Below the pieces are notes generated by a model, which saw only the letters and a list, made by a program, of their open reading frames with translations, searched no databases and had not been told where the DNA came from. The translations under genes and the position numbers were made by a program. From Clostridiales bacterium (GTDB lineage: Bacteria; Bacillota; Clostridia; Christensenellales; QALW01), in assembly GCA_018376855.1 (NCBI GenBank), contig JAHAAN010000107.1, positions 1 to 6,443 of the forward strand: a stretch of DNA of 6,443 nt, in the 5' to 3' direction. The first letter of the stretch is position 1, and every line of letters starts with the position of its first letter. Positions 1 to 6,200 of this stretch are shown piece after piece.

Positions 1-975
1 CATAAAGAGCTTTTTGATAATTTCAGCTGCCGGCTTTCCTAACTTTTCGCTCAAATCCTTAATGCTGATCTCTTCTGTTGTCATGACTGCATGCTCAATC
101 TTGATTTTTTCCATTGTAGATTGCACGCTCGGCTGCTTTTTCTTTTGCTTTTTCCCACGCCAATTATCTTCATCATCAAAGCGACCTTTTTGTTTTGCAA
201 GCTCCTTCTTGGAAGGCGCCTTTTTATCGCTGTCGTAATTGGTTCTGGAATACAGCTTCTTATTCGGATCATAATTGCTCACACGCTCTTTTTCGGAAAC
301 CGGAATACTGTCAAAAGAAGCCATTGCGCTGCGTGAAGCACTGCCTTGCGGTCTTCCTCCGGCCTGCGGCTGGCGGTTATAGCCGCCTTGCGCTCCTTGC
401 TGAGGCCGTGCGCCGCCGGCTTGCCCCTGACGGTTATAACCTCCCTGCTGAGGCCGTGCACCGTTCTGCCCTTGACGCGCATAACCGCCTTGCCCTGATA
501 CACCTGCCTGATTTTGACGGTTATAACCCGTCTGCGCAGTCTGCGGTCTGCTTCCTGCCTGCCCTTGGCGATTATAGCTGCTCTGAGGCTGCGCCTCCTG
601 GCTTTGACGATTTTCCCCCTGCGCCGCCGAATCCTCTGCTTTATTTTCCGCTTTCACAGTTTTTTCCGGCCTTGAGGTTTGCAAGGCAGCATCAGCCTTT
701 AGTTCTTCTGCGGCTTCATTTAAAATTGCCTTTTGCTCCGACACAGCCTTTTCCTCGGCCTGCTGTGCCTTTTCAGCAGCTAATCTGGCTTCCTCCTCAC
801 GCTGTTTTTCCTCCAGCTCTCTCTGTTTAAGCAGCTGCTTTTGCTTAAAAGCAGCTTCACTGTTCTTTAAAATTCCCTGCATAGAGGAAAGATCCTTCTT
901 TAGATCCGCTAAACGATTAGAAAGAATCTTTGCCGATTCTTCTATTTCGTTCGCCAACGATTGTTTTTTGCTCAT
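1..975 (-). CDS. infB: Translation initiation factor IF-2, N-terminal part (3' end outside window)
   Basis: IF2 is the GTPase that brings initiator fMet-tRNA to the 30S subunit and promotes subunit joining. Only the first 325 codons are here; the frame is open through the window edge, so the G domain and tRNA-binding C-terminus lie outside. The start is the ATG at 975-973, which shares its A with the ylxQ stop (TAATG), a typical coupled start; a G-rich stretch lies just upstream. Visible layout: a short basic start (MSKKQSLANE), a charged, helix-prone Glu/Lys/Gln/Ala segment at about residues 25-115, a Gly/Gln/Tyr-rich repeat at 134-211, a basic linker (KKQKKKQ near 276-282), then the IF2_N helical module at about 290-325 with ISIKDLSEKLGKPAAEIIKK, which is diagnostic for the family. 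Identity rests on this motif plus operon position after ylxQ. The long Lys/Glu and repeat linkers are normal for the poorly conserved IF2 N-terminus. Identity is nearly certain. Confidence 0.96.
   Translation of the reverse strand, partial: MSKKQSLANEIEESAKILSNRLADLKKDLSSMQGILKNSEAAFKQKQLLKQRELEEKQREEEARLAAEKAQQAEEKAVSEQKAILNEAAEELKADAALQTSRPEKTVKAENKAEDSAAQGENRQSQEAQPQSSYNRQGQAGSRPQTAQTGYNRQNQAGVSGQGGYARQGQNGARPQQGGYNRQGQAGGARPQQGAQGGYNRQPQAGGRPQGSASRSAMASFDSIPVSEKERVSNYDPNKKLYSRTNYDSDKKAPSKKELAKQKGRFDDEDNWRGKKQKKKQPSVQSTMEKIKIEHAVMTTEEISIKDLSEKLGKPAAEIIKKLFM
343..576 (-). repeat. Imperfect tandem repeat in infB encoding GYNRQGQAGG-ARPQQG units
   Basis: Five degenerate units encode Tyr-Asn-Arg-Gln (once Tyr-Ala-Arg-Gln) followed by Gly/Gln/Ala/Arg/Pro. 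The tyrosines are at IF2 residues 134, 151, 165, 180 and 199, so unit length varies from 14 to 19 residues and the array is in frame throughout. The sequence predicts an intrinsically disordered linker between the charged helical segment and the IF2_N module. Glycine-, arginine- and glutamine-rich linkers of this sort occur in IF2 of several Gram-positive groups. Copy number is likely to vary between strains. Confidence 0.85.
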
Positions 976-1310
976 TACTGACCTACACCCCCAAAATTGT
1001 TTAAAAGGCAAATTTCTTTTTCTATAGCCTTTGCAAAACCTATATCCAAAATTGCAACGACCTTGCGTTCCGGATGTCCGACGCTTGCGCCAAGCGCTTT
1101 TTCTTCCACCAAATAGAAGGGGACATTTGCGAATGTCGCTTTTGCACGATATTGCTTCACTGTATTTTCCGAACAGTCGCTCTGCAAAAAAAGCGCCTTT
1201 ACCCGCAACGAACGAAGTGCCTCTTCAACAGCGGTATTGCCCGAAGCCGCTTTTCCTGCCGCGCACGCAAGCCCCAACAGCGAAAGCACTTTTTGGTTAA
1301 TCTGAACCAA
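975..1310 (-). CDS. ylxQ: YlxQ, L7Ae/L30e-family RNA-binding protein
   Basis: This 111-residue protein belongs to the ribosomal L7Ae/L30e/S12e/Gadd45 family, whose members bind kink-turn-type RNA. In Bacillota the copy between ylxR and infB is called YlxQ, and its exact RNA target is not settled. The sequence shows the family pattern: an N-terminal LSLLGLACAAGKAASG segment (residues 10-25), a central strand KALFLQSD followed by CSENTVKQY (about 38-53), and the C-terminal RKVVAILDIGFAKAI (about 81-95). Length matches the roughly 100-residue family norm. The start is TTG at 1310-1308, chosen because it has an AAGGGAGGAG ribosome-binding site 10 bases upstream and no ATG lies nearby in frame. 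It overlaps the ylxR end by 14 bases and shares one base with the infB start, so its translation is probably coupled on both sides. A GTG at 1289 is a less likely start. Confidence 0.93.
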   Translation of the reverse strand: MVQINQKVLSLLGLACAAGKAASGNTAVEEALRSLRVKALFLQSDCSENTVKQYRAKATFANVPFYLVEEKALGASVGHPERKVVAILDIGFAKAIEKEICLLNNFGGVGQ

Positions 1311-1572
1311 TAGCGTCCAGCTCCTCCCTTAGTTGCCCATACAAAGTCTCATCCACCTGCATCTCAAATGCCTTATTCAGCATCTTTGATTTCACGCACG
1401 CCGCCAAACAATCCTGATCTTTACAGACATATGCTCCGCGTCCGCTCGCTTTTCCCGTTGCATCCAGCTTAACAGTGCCGTCCTGCATTTTCACAATGCG
1501 AATCATTTCTTTCTTAGGCTTCATTTGGCGGCAGCCAAGACACATGCGCATCGGAATCTTTTTAACCTTCAA
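1297..1572 (-). CDS. ylxR: YlxR/RnpM, small RNA-binding protein associated with RNase P
   Basis: YlxR (DUF448) is a small basic protein encoded after nusA in most Bacillota. The B. subtilis protein was renamed RnpM because it binds the RNase P RNA and modulates RNase P activity. The sequence carries both family signatures: KKIPMRMCLGCRQMKPKKEMIRIV at the N-terminus (described here by residues about 4-27, with the CxGC pair) and GRGAYVC about 43-49, followed by a DC pair. With a TTG start at 1572-1570 the product is 91 residues, the usual length. That start is preferred over the upstream ATG at 1587 because GGAGG sits 8 bases before it, while the ATG has no ribosome-binding site. An open frame continues upstream to 1629, but this is only the other frame of nusA. 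The gene overlaps the nusA stop by 11 bases and the ylxQ start by 14. Identity is confident; the choice of start is good but not proven. Confidence 0.94.
   Translation of the reverse strand: MKVKKIPMRMCLGCRQMKPKKEMIRIVKMQDGTVKLDATGKASGRGAYVCKDQDCLAACVKSKMLNKAFEMQVDETLYGQLREELDAIGSD
1321..1330 (-). promoter_or_regulatory. Ribosome-binding site for ylxQ
   Basis: AAGGGAGGAG lies inside the 3' end of ylxR, 10 bases before the TTG at 1310. This strong match to the anti-Shine-Dalgarno sequence is the reason for accepting a TTG start for ylxQ. Confidence 0.8.
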
Positions 1573-2152
1573 GCCCTTCGCCTCCATCCGAGAATAACTG
1601 CTGCATTTGGCTCTGGCTCTTGATATCAATCTTCCACCCCGTCAAACGTGCTGTTAAACGTGCATTCTGCCCCTCTTTTCCAATGGCTAAGGAAAGCTGA
1701 CTATCCGGCACAACCACCCGGGCAACTTTTTCCTGATCTCCCACATTCACCATAACAGCGCGAGCAGGACTCAGCGCATTGGAAATATATTCCGTAGGAT
1801 CCGAGCTCCATTTGATTATATCAATTTTTTCGTCATTTAATTCATTTACAACAGCCGCAACGCGCGAGCCTCTCGGACCAACGCAAGCGCCCAACGGATC
1901 CACTTCCGAATCAGCAGCAAACACCGCCATCTTAGTTCTTGAACCGGCCTCTCTTGCAATAGATTTAATTTGAACGATCCCTTCTTGGATTTCAGGAACC
2001 TCTTGCTCAAAAAGACGCTTTACTAGTTGCGGATGTGAACGTGAAACAACCACCTGCGGCCCTTTAGGCGATTTTCTTACCTCTACTACATATACTTTGA
2101 GTCTGTCTCCCAAATTATACTTTTCGCCCTGCATTTGCTCCTTCGCAGGCAA
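1562..2152 (-). CDS. nusA: NusA S1-KH1-KH2 part, open frame after the second TAA
   Basis: This frame holds most of the S1 domain and both KH domains of NusA, about 196 residues, in the same frame as the N-terminal part. Independent translation would need a restart. Candidates are TTG at 2152, with no good ribosome-binding site, and ATG at 2134, with AAGGAG (2143-2138) only three bases away, which is too close to be efficient. Either start removes the first strands of the S1 barrel. So the sequence argues against this being a well-formed separate gene, even though all conserved residues (the RKSPKGPQVVVSRSHP stretch, GPRG, GKEGQNARL) look under selection. The TAA at 1562 is shared with the intact frame and overlaps the ylxR start. 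Confidence 0.6.
   Translation of the reverse strand: MPAKEQMQGEKYNLGDRLKVYVVEVRKSPKGPQVVVSRSHPQLVKRLFEQEVPEIQEGIVQIKSIAREAGSRTKMAVFAADSEVDPLGACVGPRGSRVAAVVNELNDEKIDIIKWSSDPTEYISNALSPARAVMVNVGDQEKVARVVVPDSQLSLAIGKEGQNARLTARLTGWKIDIKSQSQMQQLFSDGGEGLEG
1581..1585 (-). promoter_or_regulatory. Ribosome-binding site for ylxR
   Basis: GGAGG within the last codons of nusA, spaced 8 bases from the TTG at 1572. It decides the start of ylxR and implies that ribosomes finishing nusA can reinitiate here. Confidence 0.75.
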
Positions 2153-2224
2153 AATGCCTTCCGTTTTTCCAAGCTCTACATAGATGCAGTCGTTTTAAAT
2201 TCTTTGGATAACAGCCGTCATCAG

Positions 2225-2635
2225 TTAATTCTGTTTATCGGCATATTCTGAATAAATCGCACCCTTTTCCGCCTCGCGCAGGCGCTGCGTAATAACCTGC
2301 CTTGCAGTTTGCGCGCCGATACGTCCAAAATCCTTAGGCGTATCCTCAAATTCAATTTTATCACCGATTTGATAGGAGGGATCAAGCTCCTGCGCCTCCT
2401 CCAATGAAAGTTCTGTCTCCAGATTATTCAAGCGCTCCACAACTGTTTTTACAATATAAATGCTTACATCGCCCGTATTTCTATCCATACGCGCAATGAT
2501 CTCACCATCATATCCCTTTGCTTTTTTATATGCGGAAACCATTGCCAGTTCAATGGACTCGAACAGCATCTCCGAATCAATTCCTTTTTCCTTTTCTAAC
2601 GCATTGATAGCCTCTATCAAGCTTCCACTATTCAT
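2225..2635 (-). CDS. nusA: NusA N-terminal domain, the product expected if translation stops at the first TAA
   Basis: Translation from ATG 2635 to the TAA at 2227-2225 gives 136 residues, essentially the whole NusA N-terminal domain and nothing else. In E. coli the isolated N-terminal domain is known to bind RNA polymerase and still stimulate pausing, so a stable partial protein is conceivable, but RNA contacts through S1 and KH domains would be missing. The start has AAAGGA 10 bases upstream and follows rimP by 26 bases. Conserved family stretches (EAQELDPSYQIGDKIEF, KDFGRIGAQTARQVITQR) are intact. This is the 5' part of the interrupted gene described for the whole locus, not a separate family. 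Confidence 0.75.
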   Translation of the reverse strand: MNSGSLIEAINALEKEKGIDSEMLFESIELAMVSAYKKAKGYDGEIIARMDRNTGDVSIYIVKTVVERLNNLETELSLEEAQELDPSYQIGDKIEFEDTPKDFGRIGAQTARQVITQRLREAEKGAIYSEYADKQN

Positions 2636-2645
2636 GAAAAATCAT

Positions 2646-2651
2646 TCCTTT
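2646..2651 (-). promoter_or_regulatory. Ribosome-binding site for nusA
   Basis: AAAGGA in the 26-base gap between rimP and nusA, 10 bases before the ATG at 2635. It supports this ATG, whose encoded MNSGSLIEAI matches the usual NusA N-terminus. Confidence 0.65.
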
Positions 2652-2661
2652 CAAACTTTAA

Positions 2662-3120
2662 TCAAAAACCGAAGTATGGTCTGACTGTGCAAATATTTTC
2701 ACGGTCGATCGTAACTGTCTCTTTTTTTCCGATAAGAGTAATTGTCTTCTCATCAAAAGCACTGAGAACACCTGTAAGCTTTTTCTTTTTTCCGTGAATC
2801 GGCATTTTTAGCTCTGCAGTAACCTCTATGCCAATATTTCGTTCAAAATCACGCCGCGTAAGCAAAGGCCTGTCTCCCGGAGAACAAACACACAGGCAAT
2901 ATTGCGCGCCGCCTACCGGATCCGCTTCTTCCACCGAATCCTCAATCGCACGGGAAACTGCTTCACAATCGTTCAGCGTTACGCCTTCAGGCTTATAAAT
3001 ATAATAGTTCAGGCACATTAGTCCGTCCTCACGAACATATTCCACATCAACCAATTCATACCCCAAATCTTCTATGATCGACTGGGCACATTGACGTGCT
3101 TTCTGTGCAATCTCCTGCAT
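2662..3120 (-). CDS. rimP: Ribosome maturation factor RimP
   Basis: RimP binds the free 30S subunit and assists its late assembly. The 152-residue product has the usual two-domain form: an N-terminal alpha/beta domain (about 1-84) with GYELVDVEYVRE and a C-terminal SH3-like barrel (about 88-152) with GVLSAFDEKTITL. The segment DPVGGAQYCLCVCSPG-DRPLLTRRDFERNIG (residues about 67-97, hyphen marking the gap) is the family hallmark, but it lacks one residue: relatives generally read SPGLDRPL and this protein reads SPGDRPL (residues 80-86). The start is the ATG at 3120; a TGA lies four codons upstream in frame, so no earlier start is possible. Its AAGGAG is 14 bases away, rather far. The gene heads the rimP-nusA-ylxR-ylxQ-infB cluster behind its own promoter. 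Identity is certain from motifs and position. Confidence 0.96.
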   Translation of the reverse strand: MQEIAQKARQCAQSIIEDLGYELVDVEYVREDGLMCLNYYIYKPEGVTLNDCEAVSRAIEDSVEEADPVGGAQYCLCVCSPGDRPLLTRRDFERNIGIEVTAELKMPIHGKKKKLTGVLSAFDEKTITLIGKKETVTIDRENICTVRPYFGF

Positions 3121-3134
3121 AGAATCGCATCAAA

Positions 3135-3140
3135 CTCCTT
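3135..3140 (-). promoter_or_regulatory. Ribosome-binding site upstream of rimP
   Basis: AAGGAG immediately after the T-run of the leader hairpin. It is 14 bases from the rimP ATG at 3120 but only 4 bases from an out-of-frame ATG at 3130, so the spacing to rimP is suboptimal. Confidence 0.55.
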
Positions 3141-3141
3141 C

Positions 3142-3176
3142 AAAAAACAAGAGTGGATCACCCTGCAACCCACTCT
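3142..3176 (-). terminator. Intrinsic-terminator-like hairpin between polC and rimP
   Basis: On the minus strand AGAGTGG (3176-3170) pairs perfectly with CCACTCT (3156-3150). The stem can be lengthened inward by weaker G-U and A-U pairs around a small loop, and TG plus six T residues (3147-3142) follow. This is the form of a Rho-independent terminator. It may simply end polC transcripts. Because a promoter lies upstream of it and the rimP ribosome-binding site directly downstream, it can also act as an attenuator in the rimP-nusA leader. Confidence 0.75.
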
Positions 3177-3192
3177 CGAATAAAAATATCCG
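3177..3192 (-). other. Small A/T-rich hairpin next to the terminator
   Basis: CGGATA and TATTCG on the minus strand can form six pairs (one of them G-U) around a TTTT loop. It directly abuts the terminator stem, so the two helices could stack. It is weak and may be coincidence; no family of regulatory RNA was recognised. Confidence 0.3.
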
Positions 3193-3205
3193 AAATTACT
3201 GTTTT

Positions 3206-3234
3206 ATTCTACCACAGTATCAAAAATTAATCAA
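3206..3234 (-). promoter_or_regulatory. Predicted housekeeping sigma promoter for rimP-nusA-infB
   Basis: On the minus strand TTGATT (3234-3229) and TAGAAT (3211-3206) are separated by exactly 17 bases, and a TG one base before the -10 makes it an extended -10 promoter. The -35 overlaps the end of polC including its stop codon. Transcription would start near 3199, giving a leader of about 80 bases that contains the hairpins. Prediction from sequence only. Confidence 0.6.
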
Positions 3235-6200
3235 GCTCAAAAAACTGAATTTGTTCATTTTGTGTCATTCCTTTTAAACAACCGTTGTTCAACAGCACCT
3301 CCATCACGCCTTTTGACACCTTAGCGCGCATCATCAAATTTTCCTGTGAGGTAAATTCCCCGTCCTTGCGTGCCTCAACGATCGCTTTGGCCGCATTCTC
3401 GCCAAGGCCTGCCAAAGCTGTCAACGGAGGCCGAATCAAATTCTCACCAATAGGCAAAAAATCCGTTGCATCAGATTCATAAATACTTACATCTGCAAAT
3501 TCAATTTTACGCAGCTTCATCTCAAGACCAAGCTCCAGCATTGTAACGATCCCTTTTTCACGCGCGTTAAGTTCAGGCTTATCGTTGTATTCCTCAATAC
3601 GGCTGCGAATGCTTTCTACCCCGCCCTGCATTAAGGTAATATCAAAATCATCGGCCCGAACCGTAAAAAACGCAATATAAAACGCTACGGGATAATAGAC
3701 CTTAAAATATGCAATGCGCAGCGCCATTGTAACGTAAGCCGCCGCATGTGCTTTGGGAAACATATATTTGATTTTGTTGCAGCTGTCAATAAACCACTGC
3801 GGCATAGATACGTCATGCATGGCCTGTTCCATTTCTTCCGTCATCCCCTTGCCCTTACGCACTGATTCCATTGTTTTAAAAGCAAGTGTTGCCGAAACTC
3901 CCTTTTGAATCAAACGGTTCATAATATCTTCGCGCGTGCAGATCAGCTCCGGCAGCTGTGCGATTCCCTCGTTAACCAAAAGCTGCGCATTATTTGACCA
4001 TACATCCGTACCATGGCTTAGCCCCGAGATCCTAACCAAATCCGCAAAGGTTTGCGGTTTGGTTTCTACAAGCATTTTCCGAACAAACTTCGTTCCCATT
4101 TCAGGGATTCCGAACGTTCCCACTGTGCTGCCCAACTCCTCCGGATTCACCCCTATCGCCTCCGTCGAAAGAAATAACGACATCACTTTTTCGTCATTCA
4201 ACGGAAGCTCAAGCGCATTAAGGCCGGTCAAATTCTCCAGCATTTTAATCGTTGTCGGATCGTCATGACCCAAAATATCCAGCTTCAGCAAGGTATCATG
4301 CAGAGAGTTAAAATCAAAATGGGTTGTAATAATCCCTTTAGACGCATCGTTTGCCGGATACTGCAAAGGAGTAAAGTGATAAATTTCATATTCCTTCGGC
4401 AAAACGACGACTCCTGCCGGATGCTGCCCTGTTGTTCTCTTGACGTCAATACAGCCCGCAGCCAATCTCTGTTTTTCTGCGTTGCTGATACGCAGTCCGC
4501 GTTCTTCGCAATATTTTAAAACATACCCCATAGCTGTTTTTTCCGCTACACCGCCGATCGTGCCCGCACGGAAAACATAATCGTGTCCAAAGAGATCCTC
4601 AATATATTTATGAATCACCGGCTGATAAACGCCGGAAAAGTTTAAATCAATATCCGGAGCTTTATCTCCTTTAAAGCCCATGAACACTTCAAAAGGTATA
4701 TCAAAACCCTGCCTGTCCATTTCCGCACCGCATTTAGGGCAATTCATTTTGGGCAAATCATAGCCGCAGCCATATTTTTCAACATCAATATTAAAATCAC
4801 TATAACAGCATTCAGGGCATACATAGTGCGGCGGCAGAGGATTAACCTCTGTAATATCACACATCGTGGCCGCAAAGGAGGAGCCCACCGAGCCTCGCGA
4901 GCCAACCAGGTACCCATCCGAAAGCGACTTGCCTACGACTTTATGCGCAATCAGATAAAGCACTGCATATCCATGTTCAATAATTGCCGTCAATTCACGC
5001 TCCAAGCGTTTTTCCACAAGCTCCGGAAGCGGATTGCCATAAATGCGGTGCGCCTTATCCATCGCCATTTGGCGCACCTCTTCCTCTGCTCCCTCCATTT
5101 TCGGCGTATACAGCTTATCTCTGGGGAATGATTCCATCGGTTCGCACATATCGGCAATCATTCTGGTATTTGTAATAACAATCTCCTTTGCACGCTCCGG
5201 CGACAAATACGCAAACTCATCCAGCATTTCCTGCGTAGTTCTATAATACAGCGGAGCCTGCTGATCCGCATCTTCAAAGCCCATACCGCTCAAAATGATG
5301 CGCCTAAAATACTCGTCTCTTTCCTTTAAAAAATGCACGTCGCCCGTGGCAACCACAGGCTTATTTATTCGTTCGCCAAGCTCAATGATTTTCTTATTCA
5401 TATCAATAAGCTCCTGCCGGCTCTGCACCTTGCCCTGACGCAGCATAAATTCATTATTGCCGATCGGCTGAACCTCCAAAAAATCATAAAAGCCCGCGAT
5501 TCTTTCAATCTCCTGATCGCTTTCTCTATTAACCACTGCTCTGAACAGCTCGCCGGCCTCGCATGCGCTTCCGATCAGAAGCCCCTCGCGCAGCTTAATA
5601 AGCAGGCTGCGGGGAATTCTCGGTCTCTTATAGAAATGATGCAGGTGCGATTCCGTAACCAGCTTATAGAGATTAAACAATCCCTGCTTATTGCGGGCGT
5701 AAATACAAATATGATAAGTATTTCCCGTTGCAGAGTCTCCCGCCAATTCATTTAATGCCCCCGCAGTAGTGATATTCCTTTCATAAAGCATGTCCATAAG
5801 CTTAAGCGCCATATTCGCGGTAGCTTCCGTATCATTGATCGCCCTATGATGCCCATCCAACAATACGCCTAAATGGTCGCACAGCTTATTGAGCTTATAC
5901 GATTTTAATTCGGGAAGCAATAATCTTGAAAGCGCAAGCGTATCAAGCGACACATTGTGATAATTCAGGCCGTATTTATTAGACACAAAACGAATAAACG
6001 AAACGTCAAACGCAGCATTATGCGCCACCAAAACCGCGCCTTCAGCAAACTCCAAAAAACGCCGAACAGCTTCCTCCTCTTTCGGCGCGCCTGCTACCAT
6101 AGAGTTATTAATGTTTGTTAAACGCACGATTTTGTCCGGAATATTGCGTTCAGGATCAACAAACAGCGAAAAACGATCCACATATTTACCTTCCTGAAGC

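Larger units (their letters stand above)
1562..2635 (-). pseudogene. nusA: nusA (transcription termination/antitermination factor), full frame interrupted by two in-frame TAA codons
   Basis: NusA binds RNA polymerase near the RNA exit channel, strengthens hairpin pauses and assists intrinsic termination and antitermination. Read straight through, the gene has 358 codons from ATG 2635 to TAA 1562, close to the B. subtilis length of about 370. Domains in order: N-terminal polymerase-binding domain (1 to about 130, starting MNSGSLIEAINALEKEKG and including the conserved DPSYQIGDKIEFEDTPKDFG and AQTARQVITQRLREAEKG), S1 domain (about 137-202), KH1 (GPRG at 253-256), KH2 (GKEG at 319-322) and the TGWKIDIKS end. 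Codons 137 (2227-2225) and 147 (2197-2195) are TAA. The frame is identical on both sides: after the first TAA it reads LMTAVIQRI, and after the second NDCIYVELGKTEGILPAKEQ, matching the S1 start of relatives, which have Glu or Asp at these places. No frameshift is present. It could be an inactivated gene, a sequence error, a split gene or a case of readthrough. Confidence 0.85.

Noticed and set aside
195..830. Plus-strand open frame of 211 codons, rich in Pro, Ala and Leu
   Set aside because: It is the antisense shadow of the infB charged and repeat region; composition follows from the reversed Gly/Gln/Glu codons, and no family motif is visible.
1297..1629. A longer YlxR beginning at 1629 or at the ATG 1587
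   Set aside because: The extra residues are the nusA 3' end in another frame, no ribosome-binding site precedes either start, and the TTG at 1572 with GGAGG gives the normal 91-residue length.
2195..2227. Reassignment of TAA to Glu as an explanation of the nusA stops
   Set aside because: The visible polC frame has over 1000 codons without a single in-frame TAA, infB has 325 without one, and polC, nusA, ylxR and ylxQ all end with TAA exactly where their families end.
2111..2230. A frameshift or insertion element splitting nusA
   Set aside because: Codon-by-codon reading shows the same frame on both sides of and between the two TAA codons, with no inserted or repeated DNA.
3936..4268. Plus-strand open frames across polC (also at 4265-4519, 4826-5131, 5333-5755)
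   Set aside because: All lie opposite strongly conserved PolC domains, have no recognisable motifs and no convincing ribosome-binding sites.
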